Shown: positions 8,593-17,924, numbered from the stretch's first letter. The stretch: DNA of 64,000 nt from an uncultured Alphaproteobacteria bacterium (GCA_902531755.1 CACAFI010000003.1:1-64000); one strand, 5' to 3'. The notes: generated by a model not told the origin, from the sequence alone. Translations and numbers: made by a program.

Positions 8593-10200
8593 CTATACAG
8601 CAAGTGCAACTCCATCATGCCCAGGATCCGCTCCCCCATCCATCTCACCATTAACAATTCTGATGCCATGAACAGCTGCTATTCCAAAGGTTAAAGGACT
8701 TCTAACAACTTGATAGCCCTGCTTTTCGAGCATAAGGGTTATATATTTAGGAATTCTATTAGTAACGTCGATAATATTACTAGTGGAAGAAAACCTAGGT
8801 GCTGAAACCGCTTCAAGCATAGTCATATCAAAGTCAATTACGTTGATTATTGCTTGAAGAAGTCCCATAGCTATCTGAGTACCACCGGGGGCGCCTAATA
8901 CGATGTGAGGGTTGCCATCTTTAGTTACTATAGTTGGAGCGAGGGAGCTAAACCTACTTTTGCCTGGAACAATAGATCCTGCACGACCAGGCCGAGGATC
9001 AAAGACAGCCATACACCCATTGAACATGAACCCTAAACCGTCAGTTATAACACCCGAAGGCATCCCTAGGGAATGGGTCATTGTTACACAACTCCCTTCC
9101 CTATCAATAACCGAAACATGTGTTGTGTCCTTTGACTCTTTTTGTCCAACGCGATTAATAAATGTTCTTTCATTTTGCTTTATTCTATTGGAAGCATTTA
9201 AAGCGTACTCTTTGGACAAAAGTTTCTCTAGAGGAACATCCACAAATAATGGATCTCCAACATACATTTCTTTATCCAGAGTTGCTCTCTTCATTGCCTC
9301 AGAAACAATTCTAATATATTCAGATGAATTGTGTGCCATATTTCTTAAATCAAAGTTCTCGAGTACGTTGAGCATTTCTAAAAGCATTACACCTCCACCT
9401 GGAGGCTGGTTTGTGTATATCTCGAAATCTCGATAGTTGCTGGAAAGTGGGGAAGTCCTAGTGGTTGCGTAAGAAGATAAGTCTGAGTATGACAGCAAGC
9501 CACCATTTGCAAGCATATCTTCAGAGATTTTTTCAGCAATTTCTCCCTTATAAAAAATATCTGGACCAAATTTTGCTATTTTTTTGAGAGTCTCAGCCAT
9601 TCCAGGAATTTTTACGTGATCCCCTACTCTCTTGAGATTTCCATTTTTATTAAAATATGCTTCTCTACCTGTTTTAGAAAATTTCAACCTCTCCTCTAAC
9701 CCTACTCGACCATAGTTAGCACCATAATTCCAAAAAAAATCAACATGAGGTCTAACAATAAACCCGTCTTCAGCGTGTTTTATTGCTGGTTTGATTATAT
9801 CACACCAATCCCATGTACCAAAATCTGAAACTGCCTCATGAAAAGCCTTCAAACTGCCTGGAGTTGCAACGGATTGATAACCAAGGTCGTTAACATTATC
9901 TTTAAGCACAAAACCGAAACCGTCACGCGTTTCTGAGATAATTAAATCTTCCCACATGTTTTCTCTAGCAGATGAAGGCGTTTTTCCATGAAAATCAATG
10001 CAAGTATGTATCCCTCTTGAAGGCATAATGATTTGACAATTACCAAATCCAGCTATGCCACACATTTGTGGATCAACGGTTCCTTGAACTAAGGCGGCGC
10101 AAATAGCAGCATCTACTGCATTACCTCCATCTAACAATACTTTTGCACCTGCCTCTACTGCCTCTGGCTGCGCTGCTACAATCATTGATTTAGAAAACAT
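8593..10200 (-). CDS. ggt: Gamma-glutamyltransferase family protein
   Basis: 535 aa, the usual length for the self-processing Ntn hydrolase that transfers or hydrolyses gamma-glutamyl groups of glutathione and related amides. The processing/catalytic site T-T-H-V-S-V-I-D is at 359-366, with Thr359 as the predicted new N-terminus of the small subunit. The G-G-N-A-V-D-A-A motif near 25 and the P-P-G-G-G motif at 266-270 are also present. Unlike periplasmic GGTs it has no signal peptide: the protein starts directly with the V-A-A-x-x-P-x-A-x-x-A-G core, so a cytosolic acylase or gamma-glutamyl hydrolase role is likely. AGGGAT precedes the ATG. It lies downstream of the LIC12162 gene on the same strand with a 100-bp gap. 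Confidence 0.88.
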   Translation of the reverse strand: MFSKSMIVAAQPEAVEAGAKVLLDGGNAVDAAICAALVQGTVDPQMCGIAGFGNCQIIMPSRGIHTCIDFHGKTPSSARENMWEDLIISETRDGFGFVLKDNVNDLGYQSVATPGSLKAFHEAVSDFGTWDWCDIIKPAIKHAEDGFIVRPHVDFFWNYGANYGRVGLEERLKFSKTGREAYFNKNGNLKRVGDHVKIPGMAETLKKIAKFGPDIFYKGEIAEKISEDMLANGGLLSYSDLSSYATTRTSPLSSNYRDFEIYTNQPPGGGVMLLEMLNVLENFDLRNMAHNSSEYIRIVSEAMKRATLDKEMYVGDPLFVDVPLEKLLSKEYALNASNRIKQNERTFINRVGQKESKDTTHVSVIDREGSCVTMTHSLGMPSGVITDGLGFMFNGCMAVFDPRPGRAGSIVPGKSRFSSLAPTIVTKDGNPHIVLGAPGGTQIAMGLLQAIINVIDFDMTMLEAVSAPRFSSTSNIIDVTNRIPKYITLMLEKQGYQVVRSPLTFGIAAVHGIRIVNGEMDGGADPGHDGVALAV

Positions 10201-10300
10201 ATATTAAATCCCTGTTTCCAATAGAAAACCAAAAAGTTGGACCTTAAAAAACAACACCCTCTTCTTAAGATAAAACATCCAAAAGTCCTACTCTCTCCTT

Positions 10301-12058
10301 TTATATATTTTTAGGATCAGCCTCTCTAAGCTCTTTGATCCAAATATTGATCCAATTCCCTGAGGTAGAAGCATACTTATCAACAAATTTTTTTCGAGCT
10401 TCTTGCACCGAATCGCTGAACCACCAGTCATTTAATTTATTATAAACTTCGTTTACATGAATAGCGGCGGATTTACCCTTGAAAAATACAATTTTCATTG
10501 TTTCTAGATCTTTTAGGTATGGTTTAAATGCATCTCGGAACAAGTAACTAGTTTTATTAAGGAAACAAACTGTTGGAATATTGGCCTGCATCGACTCTAA
10601 AAAACCCGTTCCCAAATGATCTGTTACAAGAATTTTGCATTTCTCTAGAGAAACATAAAAAGATTTATTTCTATCTTCCCTAATATTAGGAAAGCGCTCT
10701 TTTATTCTTTCTCTATTTTGCCACTTTCGTAGATTATGCGCTGGATGGTGCCTAATATTTACCAAACTTAAGTAATCTAAATTTTTCAAGAATTCAATTG
10801 GGAAATCTACATGATCAGTCAAATTTTTTGTTGAAGCTGGAGCGTGTATAAAGCGAACCACATATCTATCTCTTACTGTTGTCAAAAATAAGATATCATT
10901 ATTAGATTTATTTCTTTTTATATTTTCTAATAACTTAGGCATTGGAAGAGGCTTGGTTTTATTATCTTCTATCCAGCCATATGTATAAAAGATATCAGAT
11001 ATTGACCTTTCTAATTTCTCCCCTTCATGCCATTTATCCATTCCAAATGCTGAACCATGTTGAGCAGAACAAACCGTATGATCTTTATACCAGTTTGCTA
11101 TAAAGTATTGGAAAGGTACGTTTCCATACAGACCATTATATGTAAGAAAAACATGACCTTTTTCGGGATAAAGATATGATACTATCTTTTTGTATCGCAT
11201 ATGATCCTCAAGGTAACATCGAGGGATATTTGATAAAGCGAGTTGTGAAATCCAGGTTGAAAAATCTTTATTTTTTTTTTGTTTACTTCGTCTCAAAGCA
11301 AAATCAGGATTTTTTCTCTCAAGATCAAAAGAATAAACGAATTCATCAAAAATAATTTTCCCATAAGATTTTAAAGTTAAAAGAAGATAAAACTTTATTT
11401 TATTTCTTTTAAAGTAAGGGTTAACAATTATTATTTTTTTTCTATAATTTAGAGCTGAAGACATCTTCAAAATAATATTTTTGATAAGTCGCTTGACTGA
11501 TTTTAAGATAATACGAAGAGGTTTTTCTGTTTTTTCAATATGACCAAATTTAAAAGGGTTATTGAGAGTCTTCGTGACAGTTTTAATTTCAGAATATTTA
11601 GCTACTTGGGAGAAAAGCTGCAACTGAAAGAAGTCATCTGTTGATTTCGTTATGAAATCATTAAAGTCATATGGATAATAATAATGAGTTTCATCTAGAA
11701 CCCATGTATAGGAAGCCCCATTTTTTTTTGCTAATTCGAATATCTTAAACTTATCATATGCTTGATGGATAAAATGTATAAGCCAATTCCCAAGTAGAAT
11801 TCTATAGTATTGCTTCTCTTTTTCTATACCCAAGTATTTGTTTAGATCATTTGCTAATATTGAAAGAGATTTTTCATAAACTTTGTTACAATATACTTGG
11901 GCTTTGTAAACATCTTCAGCATATTTCCATTGATATGACAGACAGTGTAAATTTGCTTTGTATTTCTTTTTATAACTTAGGCACCATTCCCCTGCCAAGA
12001 TTATATCCTTTTGACTAGAATCCCAAAGATCTTCATTCGCGGTTGTGGCTAAAAACAA
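10301..12058 (-). CDS. LIC12162-family putative transferase (surface polysaccharide)
   Basis: 585 aa. The N-terminal M-F-L-A-T-T-A-N-E-D-L-W start and the Rossmann-like C-terminal half are characteristic of the LIC12162 family (TIGR04331), found in O-antigen and surface-glycan loci and thought to be glycosyl- or similar transferases. The start is TTG at 12058, backed by GGATAAG 5 nt upstream and by the family's conserved N-terminus. Only 5 bp separate it from the upstream GNAT gene, so the two form one operon. The expected wider polysaccharide locus is absent here; the pair sits isolated between ggt and a pseudogene, which suggests a transferred fragment. The exact substrate is unknown. Confidence 0.8.
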   Translation of the reverse strand: MFLATTANEDLWDSSQKDIILAGEWCLSYKKKYKANLHCLSYQWKYAEDVYKAQVYCNKVYEKSLSILANDLNKYLGIEKEKQYYRILLGNWLIHFIHQAYDKFKIFELAKKNGASYTWVLDETHYYYPYDFNDFITKSTDDFFQLQLFSQVAKYSEIKTVTKTLNNPFKFGHIEKTEKPLRIILKSVKRLIKNIILKMSSALNYRKKIIIVNPYFKRNKIKFYLLLTLKSYGKIIFDEFVYSFDLERKNPDFALRRSKQKKNKDFSTWISQLALSNIPRCYLEDHMRYKKIVSYLYPEKGHVFLTYNGLYGNVPFQYFIANWYKDHTVCSAQHGSAFGMDKWHEGEKLERSISDIFYTYGWIEDNKTKPLPMPKLLENIKRNKSNNDILFLTTVRDRYVVRFIHAPASTKNLTDHVDFPIEFLKNLDYLSLVNIRHHPAHNLRKWQNRERIKERFPNIREDRNKSFYVSLEKCKILVTDHLGTGFLESMQANIPTVCFLNKTSYLFRDAFKPYLKDLETMKIVFFKGKSAAIHVNEVYNKLNDWWFSDSVQEARKKFVDKYASTSGNWINIWIKELREADPKNI

Positions 12059-12063
12059 TGCGC

Positions 12064-13020
12064 TTATCCATAATCAGTGTCAGTTAATTGATAATCTAAA
12101 GTGTATAGTTCTGAAAATTTGTTATCTAAACATACATAATTGAACCAAGTATCTCTTAAATATAAATTTTTACTTTTTAAGTATTTTTGTGTGTACCCAT
12201 TAATATTGGCGTTAAAAATAACCTCTGAATTTTGTTCTTTAAAAAAATTTCTAAAATCAATCATGTCGCAGCAGTCAACTAAACCTGCCTTTTGACCATT
12301 TGAAAAAGATTCTGACAAAATATTAATTTTTCTTAAGCCCGGAAGACCACTTCTTAGCGCAAATATCAGTTGTTTTTTTTTAATATTTACCTCATAAAAT
12401 TCAAACGTTACATTGGGGCGTGAAAATACCCAGTTTAGATAATCTTGATTTGCAACGCACAATCTTGGAAAATCAACCGTTTTTTCAATATACTTTTTTC
12501 TTGTTATTTTTAATATTTTATCTTTCTTTAAATATACTTCGATATCTTTTGGAAAATAACTCAAAAATCTTATTGTTTTATTTTCAGAAACCACATAATT
12601 CATTCTCTTATTAGCATTTACCGTTCCTCTATTTGGTGTCCCAATGATCAACGGAATATTTTTATTTTTATTGAATGTATAATTAACCATTTTTGAAAAA
12701 AATCCTTTTTTTCTGTGGTTTGGGTCAACAAAAGATTCTCCTGTCTCAAGTACTTTTATGTTCTTTCCCTTGTAACAGATTATCCGAGGATATCCGTAAT
12801 TATGCCCTACTATAGTATCGTTAAGTTGAATCGTAATAAAAAAACCTTCACCCATGGGATTTTCAAATAGGGTCCAAAATATTCTCTTAATTTTGTGTTT
12901 TTTATTTTTATTCCTTAGAAGTAGTTGCTCAAGTAATGACTTATCCTTAAAAGTCCAATACTTAAATTGAAATCCATATTTTGCAAATTTTTTGCTGTCG
13001 TAATATTCTCTTTCCGCCAT
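12064..13020 (-). CDS. GNAT-fold acyltransferase-like protein
   Basis: 318 aa from the ATG at 13020 (a TTG lies one codon upstream; GGTGAG precedes). The segment G-E-S-F-V-D-P-N-H-R-K-K-G-F-F-S-K near residue 95 is the GNAT motif A acyl-CoA pyrophosphate loop, followed by a P-L-I-I-G-T-P-N strand. The C-terminal half is a second, diverged domain rich in Lys, Asn and aromatic residues. Such two-domain GNATs occur in surface-glycan loci, acylating amino sugars or nucleotide sugars. Translation probably couples to the LIC12162 transferase that follows. The substrate cannot be told from sequence. Confidence 0.75.
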   Translation of the reverse strand: MAEREYYDSKKFAKYGFQFKYWTFKDKSLLEQLLLRNKNKKHKIKRIFWTLFENPMGEGFFITIQLNDTIVGHNYGYPRIICYKGKNIKVLETGESFVDPNHRKKGFFSKMVNYTFNKNKNIPLIIGTPNRGTVNANKRMNYVVSENKTIRFLSYFPKDIEVYLKKDKILKITRKKYIEKTVDFPRLCVANQDYLNWVFSRPNVTFEFYEVNIKKKQLIFALRSGLPGLRKINILSESFSNGQKAGLVDCCDMIDFRNFFKEQNSEVIFNANINGYTQKYLKSKNLYLRDTWFNYVCLDNKFSELYTLDYQLTDTDYG

Positions 13021-13192
13021 CAATACTCACCATATTCGAAGAAGAAACGTGTATAATAAAAGCAAAAAAACTACTATAAAGATAAGTACTAAAATATACT
13101 ACGAGACAATGTTGATACATATTTTCAAAATTTGCAAGAGATGATTGTCGACCTGCGCCAGTTGAAAACCGCTCTAACCCCGCTGCCCCTTC

Positions 13193-13922
13193 CTAGGAAT
13201 TAGCGTCTACTCCATTCATCAAATCCAATCTCAAACCTTCTTGGACAGTCAACCCCCTAGTCTCGATAATAGATCTGCGATCAGCTAATACTGTTGCCTG
13301 AGGAAATAGAGAAATTTCACGTGCCATGGACTCTGCCTCTTTACGAGTGCTTCCAGTGCTCACAATTTTCTTTCAACTTTTTATATTATGTGCATCTTGA
13401 ACTGTCACTTTACGGCCAGTCATAACAATCTCTAGTGCTTTTCGCTGACCAATAAGTCTAGAAAGACGAACTGTGACTCGATCAAGCAAAGGTATTCCCA
13501 AACGGCGATAGTAAATACCAAAATAAGCATCTTCAGCCATAATTCTTATATCGTACCAAAGTACAAGTTCCATTCCCCCAGCTACTGTAGGGCCTACTAT
13601 TGCTCCTATTAAAGGTTTATTAAACTCCACTCTAGATGACCCTAAAGAACTTCTTGGAGGCTCAGAAGAACCTATCGGAAAATCAAGTTTGTAAAGCTAT
13701 TCCTTGCTTTTACCCAAAGTATGCGCATATTTGAGATCCCACCCAGCAAAAAATGCTACTCACTTACCATAAAAAAACTCCAACTTTCGTGTCACTATAA
13801 TTGAGTTTGTTAATTGCCTCTACTATATCATCTGCTGACTCTGGGTCTATCGCATTCCTTACTTCAGTACGATTTTATATAATTGTCCAAATATCATCTG
13901 CTTTGTATATTTCTGATGTCAT
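13193..13922 (-). pseudogene. Decayed enoyl-CoA hydratase/isomerase (crotonase) gene
   Basis: Remnant of a crotonase gene read leftward. The N-terminus starts at an ATG (13920-13922) with an in-frame stop soon after, then N-R-T-E-V-R-N-A-I-D, typical of crotonase strand 1. The middle (13373-13630) is an intact 85-codon fragment with the oxyanion-hole G-G-M-E-L motif and G-I-P-L-L segment. The C-terminus (A-R-E-I-S, then A-D-R-R-S) lies in another frame and ends at a TAG at 13193. At least two stops and frameshifts interrupt it, so it cannot give a full protein. It is not a copy of the intact CaiD-like gene at 43.9 kb as far as motifs show. Confidence 0.8.
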
Positions 13923-14052
13923 TTTTAATTTTTATTAATTAATGGGTTCATTTTGTGAATTGACTTAAATTAATTAAAAAGATTTTTATTAGCCAAGTTT
14001 GTCTTATTTGGCTAGCATTGGTTTTTAACAACTAATATCTAATGCGCCTAAT

Positions 14053-14574
14053 TTAAGTCCTCAACCAAACCCATAAATATACTCTTATTGAAAAAATTTC
14101 TGATAACAAAGGGTAATAAACACTAGGTCTTCTCTCTAGACTCTCGATATAACTTGTTGATAAATTATTTTCTTTTGCAGCACTAATTAGAATTTTTAAA
14201 TATCTCTTAGATGGAGGAATATCTTTTGTTTCGTTGGTTATATATATCAATGTATATGCAGTTTTTGTTTTACCCTCTGTATAAACCGATAATTTTTCTA
14301 ACTGATAATCTTCTCCCTCTGTATTCACAATCTTTTGCAAATCCTTTTTATCAATTTCATGGATTACCCCCTCTACACTAAAACACTCATATTTCCTAAT
14401 ATTTGCAAATGAAGGCTCGAGAAAATTAGGTCCACCCATATTCATAATTAATTGGTAACCTTTTAGAACTCCAACTTTACTAGAGATAGGGATAATTTTT
14501 CTTCTTTTAATTAGATACTGAGTTGACATATTTGACCCATACCCAAAATAAAAAAGCGTTTTTGGTTTACTCAT
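14053..14574 (-). CDS. Gamma-glutamylcyclotransferase-like (GGCT/AIG2 fold) protein
   Basis: 173 aa. The N-terminal F-Y-F-G-Y-G-S-N-M at residues 8-16 is the nucleotide-free P-loop-like signature of the GGCT fold, and the T-E-G-E-D-Y segment near 90-95 offers the expected catalytic Glu. GGCT enzymes release 5-oxoproline from gamma-glutamyl amines or dipeptides. The nearby ggt gene (8.6 kb) might supply gamma-glutamyl substrates, though the two are separated by other genes. No signal peptide is seen. The ribosome site is weak. It lies downstream of the cyclase gene on the same strand with a 107-bp gap and probably has its own promoter. Confidence 0.8.
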   Translation of the reverse strand: MSKPKTLFYFGYGSNMSTQYLIKRRKIIPISSKVGVLKGYQLIMNMGGPNFLEPSFANIRKYECFSVEGVIHEIDKKDLQKIVNTEGEDYQLEKLSVYTEGKTKTAYTLIYITNETKDIPPSKRYLKILISAAKENNLSTSYIESLERRPSVYYPLLSEIFSIRVYLWVWLRT

Positions 14575-14681
14575 AATTTAACCAAATTGATTGGCATAAT
14601 CTAATTCCTATTAAGCTACTTAAGCGCATTTTAAAATAGATGTAATCTTTAAAATCAGACACACAATAGTTTTTTGTAAAT

Positions 14682-15965
14682 TCAAACCATTAATTTATGA
14701 AGCGTAATTTTATTATCCCTTCCCCTGACCCCAAAATTCTTCACCTCTTCGGTGGGTAAGTTTTCGCTAAGTCGCAATTTAACTTCATCCGAAATTAATA
14801 CATCAGATTTCACCTCTTTACATGCTTCACAAATTCTACTGGCTACGTTCACAGTATCTCCGATAACAGTAAATTCAACTCTGTCTTTACTACCAACATT
14901 TCCAACAAAGCATGATCCATAATGAACCCCTACCCTGTGTTTGATAATCGGCAAACCATTATCAGTTCTCTCTTTTTCCCATTCGCGCATAGAAATCTGC
15001 ATTTGTCTTATACAATTCAGTGCATTTTGTGCATCGTTGCCCCTTGACACCGGTGTCCCAAAGGTAGCCATCACACTATCACCAATAAACTTATCTACCG
15101 ATCCCCCATTTTGAAAAACTGCGGCAACCATTTTTGTTTGATACTCTGACAGAAGTTCAAGCACTTTCTTGGGCTCTAAACCCTCAGATAGCGTTGTGAA
15201 ATCAGAAATATCTGTAAACATAACCGCTATATTTTGTTCTTTTTCTGCGCTTTCATTCAAGTCAAATTTGTTTTTCTCTATTTCATCCCTTACTTCTGGA
15301 GAAAAATACCTTCCCAATATACTGTTAGAGCGCTCTTGAAGAGTGGCTTCTCTTAAGTTGCTCTCTATTACCCAAGCGAGGGTAATTAAACCAACTGCTA
15401 CAACAAATAAATATGTTAAATTTTGGGAAAAAGCACCCCCATTTATTGCATTAATGTTTGATGCTATCTCGTTATAATTAAATGAAAAAAAAGTTTTTTC
15501 TAGCCTCACATTATTATAAACTTGTAAAAGCGCGAGAAGAACGTTGTATATCACAAAAAATATTGAAAGATAGAATCTTGCAAACAAAACCGATACAACC
15601 ATAGGCCCTGCAGCTCCAATGAATGCGTAATCCATCAACCTACCCCCGAAGAGCTCATTGCCATTAATCATTGAGAATTCATAATTTATCAGTGCACCAA
15701 AGACTAAGGGAAATGCAACCTGCATAGCCACTGCGAAAAACAAACACAGTTTGTAATTTCGATCTCCTATCAAAGTAGCAATAGCTCCAAAAACAATAAA
15801 CCCTGTTACCATTAGCATGGTAGCCATCTGTTTCACAAATAATGTTTGAATTCCAGGAACGAAAGTTATATTTAAAAAACCAATTAAGTACAAACCGAAT
15901 AAAGTTATGGATGCCAATCTAAGACCTTTCACATATCTTTTATTAATAAAAAGCTCGTTTTCCAT
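14682..15965 (-). CDS. Membrane-bound class III adenylate cyclase
   Basis: 427 aa. About six membrane helices fill residues 15-200, followed by a short helical linker (S-I-L-G-R-Y-F-S-P-E-V) and a class III cyclase domain (about 245-425). Catalytic residues are complete: metal-binding Asp252 (F-T-D-I-S) and Asp296 (I-G-D-S-V), adenine-selecting Lys292 and Asp370, and transition-state Asn373/Arg377. The Lys/Asp pair predicts ATP rather than GTP, giving cAMP. The N-terminal membrane domain resembles those of CyaA-like marine alphaproteobacterial cyclases and could be a sensor. It is monocistronic. The start ATG has an AAGAAG upstream. No CRP-type effector gene is seen in the window. Confidence 0.92.
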   Translation of the reverse strand: MENELFINKRYVKGLRLASITLFGLYLIGFLNITFVPGIQTLFVKQMATMLMVTGFIVFGAIATLIGDRNYKLCLFFAVAMQVAFPLVFGALINYEFSMINGNELFGGRLMDYAFIGAAGPMVVSVLFARFYLSIFFVIYNVLLALLQVYNNVRLEKTFFSFNYNEIASNINAINGGAFSQNLTYLFVVAVGLITLAWVIESNLREATLQERSNSILGRYFSPEVRDEIEKNKFDLNESAEKEQNIAVMFTDISDFTTLSEGLEPKKVLELLSEYQTKMVAAVFQNGGSVDKFIGDSVMATFGTPVSRGNDAQNALNCIRQMQISMREWEKERTDNGLPIIKHRVGVHYGSCFVGNVGSKDRVEFTVIGDTVNVASRICEACKEVKSDVLISDEVKLRLSENLPTEEVKNFGVRGRDNKITLHKLMV

Positions 15966-16077
15966 CTCTTACTTCTTAAGTATTCTATCTGAACTATTTT
16001 CTTACAAATTTAATAAATAGGCAAGCATTGAGTACTTGCTGATATACCGATAAAAGACCTAAATTTTTTTAGAAAGA

Positions 16078-16137
16078 AATGCCTGTCTTTCCAAAAAACC
16101 TGAGACTTTTTAAGGTTCAATTTCCTTCTCAGGCATT
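16078..16137 (+). promoter_or_regulatory. Two mutually exclusive stems upstream of the LDI-like gene
   Basis: AATGCCTG at 16078-16085 can pair with CAGGCATT at 16130-16137. Inside it, CCTGAGA at 16099-16105 can pair with TCTCAGG at 16127-16133. Both use the CAGG at 16130-16133, so only one can form at a time. No T-run follows, so it is not a plain terminator. It may be a leader switch or a terminator for the opposite direction. Confidence 0.4.
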
Positions 16138-16185
16138 AAACACTCTATTTAGTAAAATATGTAAGCAAATTAATTTTCTATTATT

Positions 16186-16218
16186 AATTAATAAGTTTCA
16201 ATTAGAAACTTATTAATT
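16186..16218. promoter_or_regulatory. Perfect 14-bp palindrome upstream of the LDI-like gene
   Basis: Arms AATTAATAAGTTTC (16186-16199) and GAAACTTATTAATT (16205-16218) are perfectly complementary around a 5-nt spacer. A TATGAT box at about 16231-16236 would be a -10 element, only 8 bp before the ATG at 16244. The right arm of the palindrome would then cover the -35 region, as expected for a repressor operator. The closeness of the -10 box to the ATG suggests a leaderless or nearly leaderless mRNA. Confidence 0.6.
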
Positions 16219-16243
16219 TCTTTCATTTATGGTATGATTAAAT

Positions 16244-17905
16244 ATGAGTAACGAAACACTTCCATCATTAAATGATAAAACGCTTGGATGGTTAAGTTTT
16301 TTATACCGAAAAGTTTTAATTAATGATGATTGGTCCGAAGATGGTGAGCCACTTGATTGGTGGGATAAAACATCAAACCCTCCTGTATTAAATTTTGCAA
16401 GATTTGATCTTTCAGAGTCAAGTTATGCAATAGGACTAATGGCTGATGTTACACCTGCATGGCGAGAGGTGTATGCTTTTATTCTGAAAGGATTGAGTGA
16501 ACGGCATCTCACCTTTTGGGCCGCATATGATTGGCTAACACAGATTGGACCTGATCCTAATCGAAATAAATATCCAAAAGAATGGATAGATCTTTGGATA
16601 CCTGATCACTTGGTCGGAGAATACGACACTCCAGGTTGGGTTGCAAATGGTGTTGAGCCCTGGGGGCTACAAAGGGATCCTATAGGAGCAGACGGAAATT
16701 TATTTTTTAAAGGTTGGTTAAATTTAATTCAAAGCCTACATATTTATATGACTGGTGAAGATACATGGGGTACAACCTTTCAAGTTGCTGGCGTGGATAG
16801 GACAAGGTTTGATTGGACACAACATAAATTAGTTGAACATTTATCTTCGCAATGGATGAAAAACAGAATGGGACCCCATTGTGAAAACACAAAAATTTGG
16901 CCCTATTGCTTATCTGCAGCAGGTTTAGGACTTCAGCTTTACGATGCAATTTTTCAAAAAAATACCCATTCCGTTTACCCAGAATGGGTAGAAAATACTA
17001 AAGATAAGTATTATGGCTTTGATAAGTCAGGAGCACTAGAATGGACTCCAATTTACTATGACCCATTAATCGATCATATTCACGCAGCTGGACCATCCAA
17101 TGGATTGACAATTGCATTTTACATGATGCCCCAAGATCCAGTTTTTGCAGAGTTTTTATATAGAACGGCTGTTAAAAAACTTGGTTGGGACAATATCAAC
17201 AAAGAAATAAAAATGAAGCCTGAACCGCGTTTTATGGCGCTTGGATTAGCCTGCGCAAAGGAATTTGGAGACACAACTGTGGAAATGCGTTTAAGAACAT
17301 TTGCCGAAGCAAACTTTGAGCCAAGATGGTTTGGAGAGAATAACACAAACTTTGGCTATTGGTTCAATTTAGATGAGAAATGGCCAAGAGGACAGTGGGC
17401 AGCACTAGCAATGATGGCTGAAGTTGGAAAATCAAGAGCATGGACAAACTTATTTAGAAGCCCTAACTTAGAAAAATTTGATGCTCCAACCCTTGAAGGA
17501 GTTGACTTTCCAAATATTTTAGTAAAGCAGGCATTTAATGATTCAAAAAATCAAACATTAAATATTAAACTAAAAACAACAAATAAATTTAAGGAAAGAA
17601 GAACCTCCAATATATTTATAAAAAAGTTACCAGACTTATCTACTGTTAAGGTCAAAAGGGATGGCTACCTCTATGATATGTGGAGAGCAAAAGGAAAAAG
17701 TTCAATTGAAATCGATATTTCTTATTCCGATATTGAGCTCGAAATCTATACTGGATGGTCCGGTGAGAAAAAAAGAAATGAATTTAACAAGGTGATTAAA
17801 AAAGATAATTTAGCGAGCATGAGTCCGGGAATAATACAAAGACCCCAGTCTCTTAAAATAATAAATACATCATTATGCCCGTGTTGTACTTCTGTTGGCA
17901 ATTAA
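16244..17905 (+). CDS. Linalool dehydratase/isomerase-like protein
   Basis: 553 aa. The P-H-C-E-N-T-K-I-W-P-Y-C segment places Cys213 and Cys222 nine residues apart, the same spacing as the active-site Cys171/Cys180 of linalool dehydratase/isomerase (LDI), and the following L-Q-L-Y-D helix also matches. The upstream G-W-L-N-L-I-Q-S-L-H-I-Y-M-T-G-E-D segment parallels the LDI helix bearing His129, but that His appears to be Trp158 here, so the chemistry may differ. LDI interconverts linalool, geraniol and myrcene. No signal peptide is seen, unlike the secreted founding enzyme. The C-terminal 110 residues form an extra beta-rich domain ending in C-P-C-C. It is a single gene behind a palindrome. 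The fold is fairly sure; the substrate is unknown. Confidence 0.7.
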   Translation: MSNETLPSLNDKTLGWLSFLYRKVLINDDWSEDGEPLDWWDKTSNPPVLNFARFDLSESSYAIGLMADVTPAWREVYAFILKGLSERHLTFWAAYDWLTQIGPDPNRNKYPKEWIDLWIPDHLVGEYDTPGWVANGVEPWGLQRDPIGADGNLFFKGWLNLIQSLHIYMTGEDTWGTTFQVAGVDRTRFDWTQHKLVEHLSSQWMKNRMGPHCENTKIWPYCLSAAGLGLQLYDAIFQKNTHSVYPEWVENTKDKYYGFDKSGALEWTPIYYDPLIDHIHAAGPSNGLTIAFYMMPQDPVFAEFLYRTAVKKLGWDNINKEIKMKPEPRFMALGLACAKEFGDTTVEMRLRTFAEANFEPRWFGENNTNFGYWFNLDEKWPRGQWAALAMMAEVGKSRAWTNLFRSPNLEKFDAPTLEGVDFPNILVKQAFNDSKNQTLNIKLKTTNKFKERRTSNIFIKKLPDLSTVKVKRDGYLYDMWRAKGKSSIEIDISYSDIELEIYTGWSGEKKRNEFNKVIKKDNLASMSPGIIQRPQSLKIINTSLCPCCTSVGN

Positions 17906-17924
17906 CGTTTTTGAGAAAGAGATA

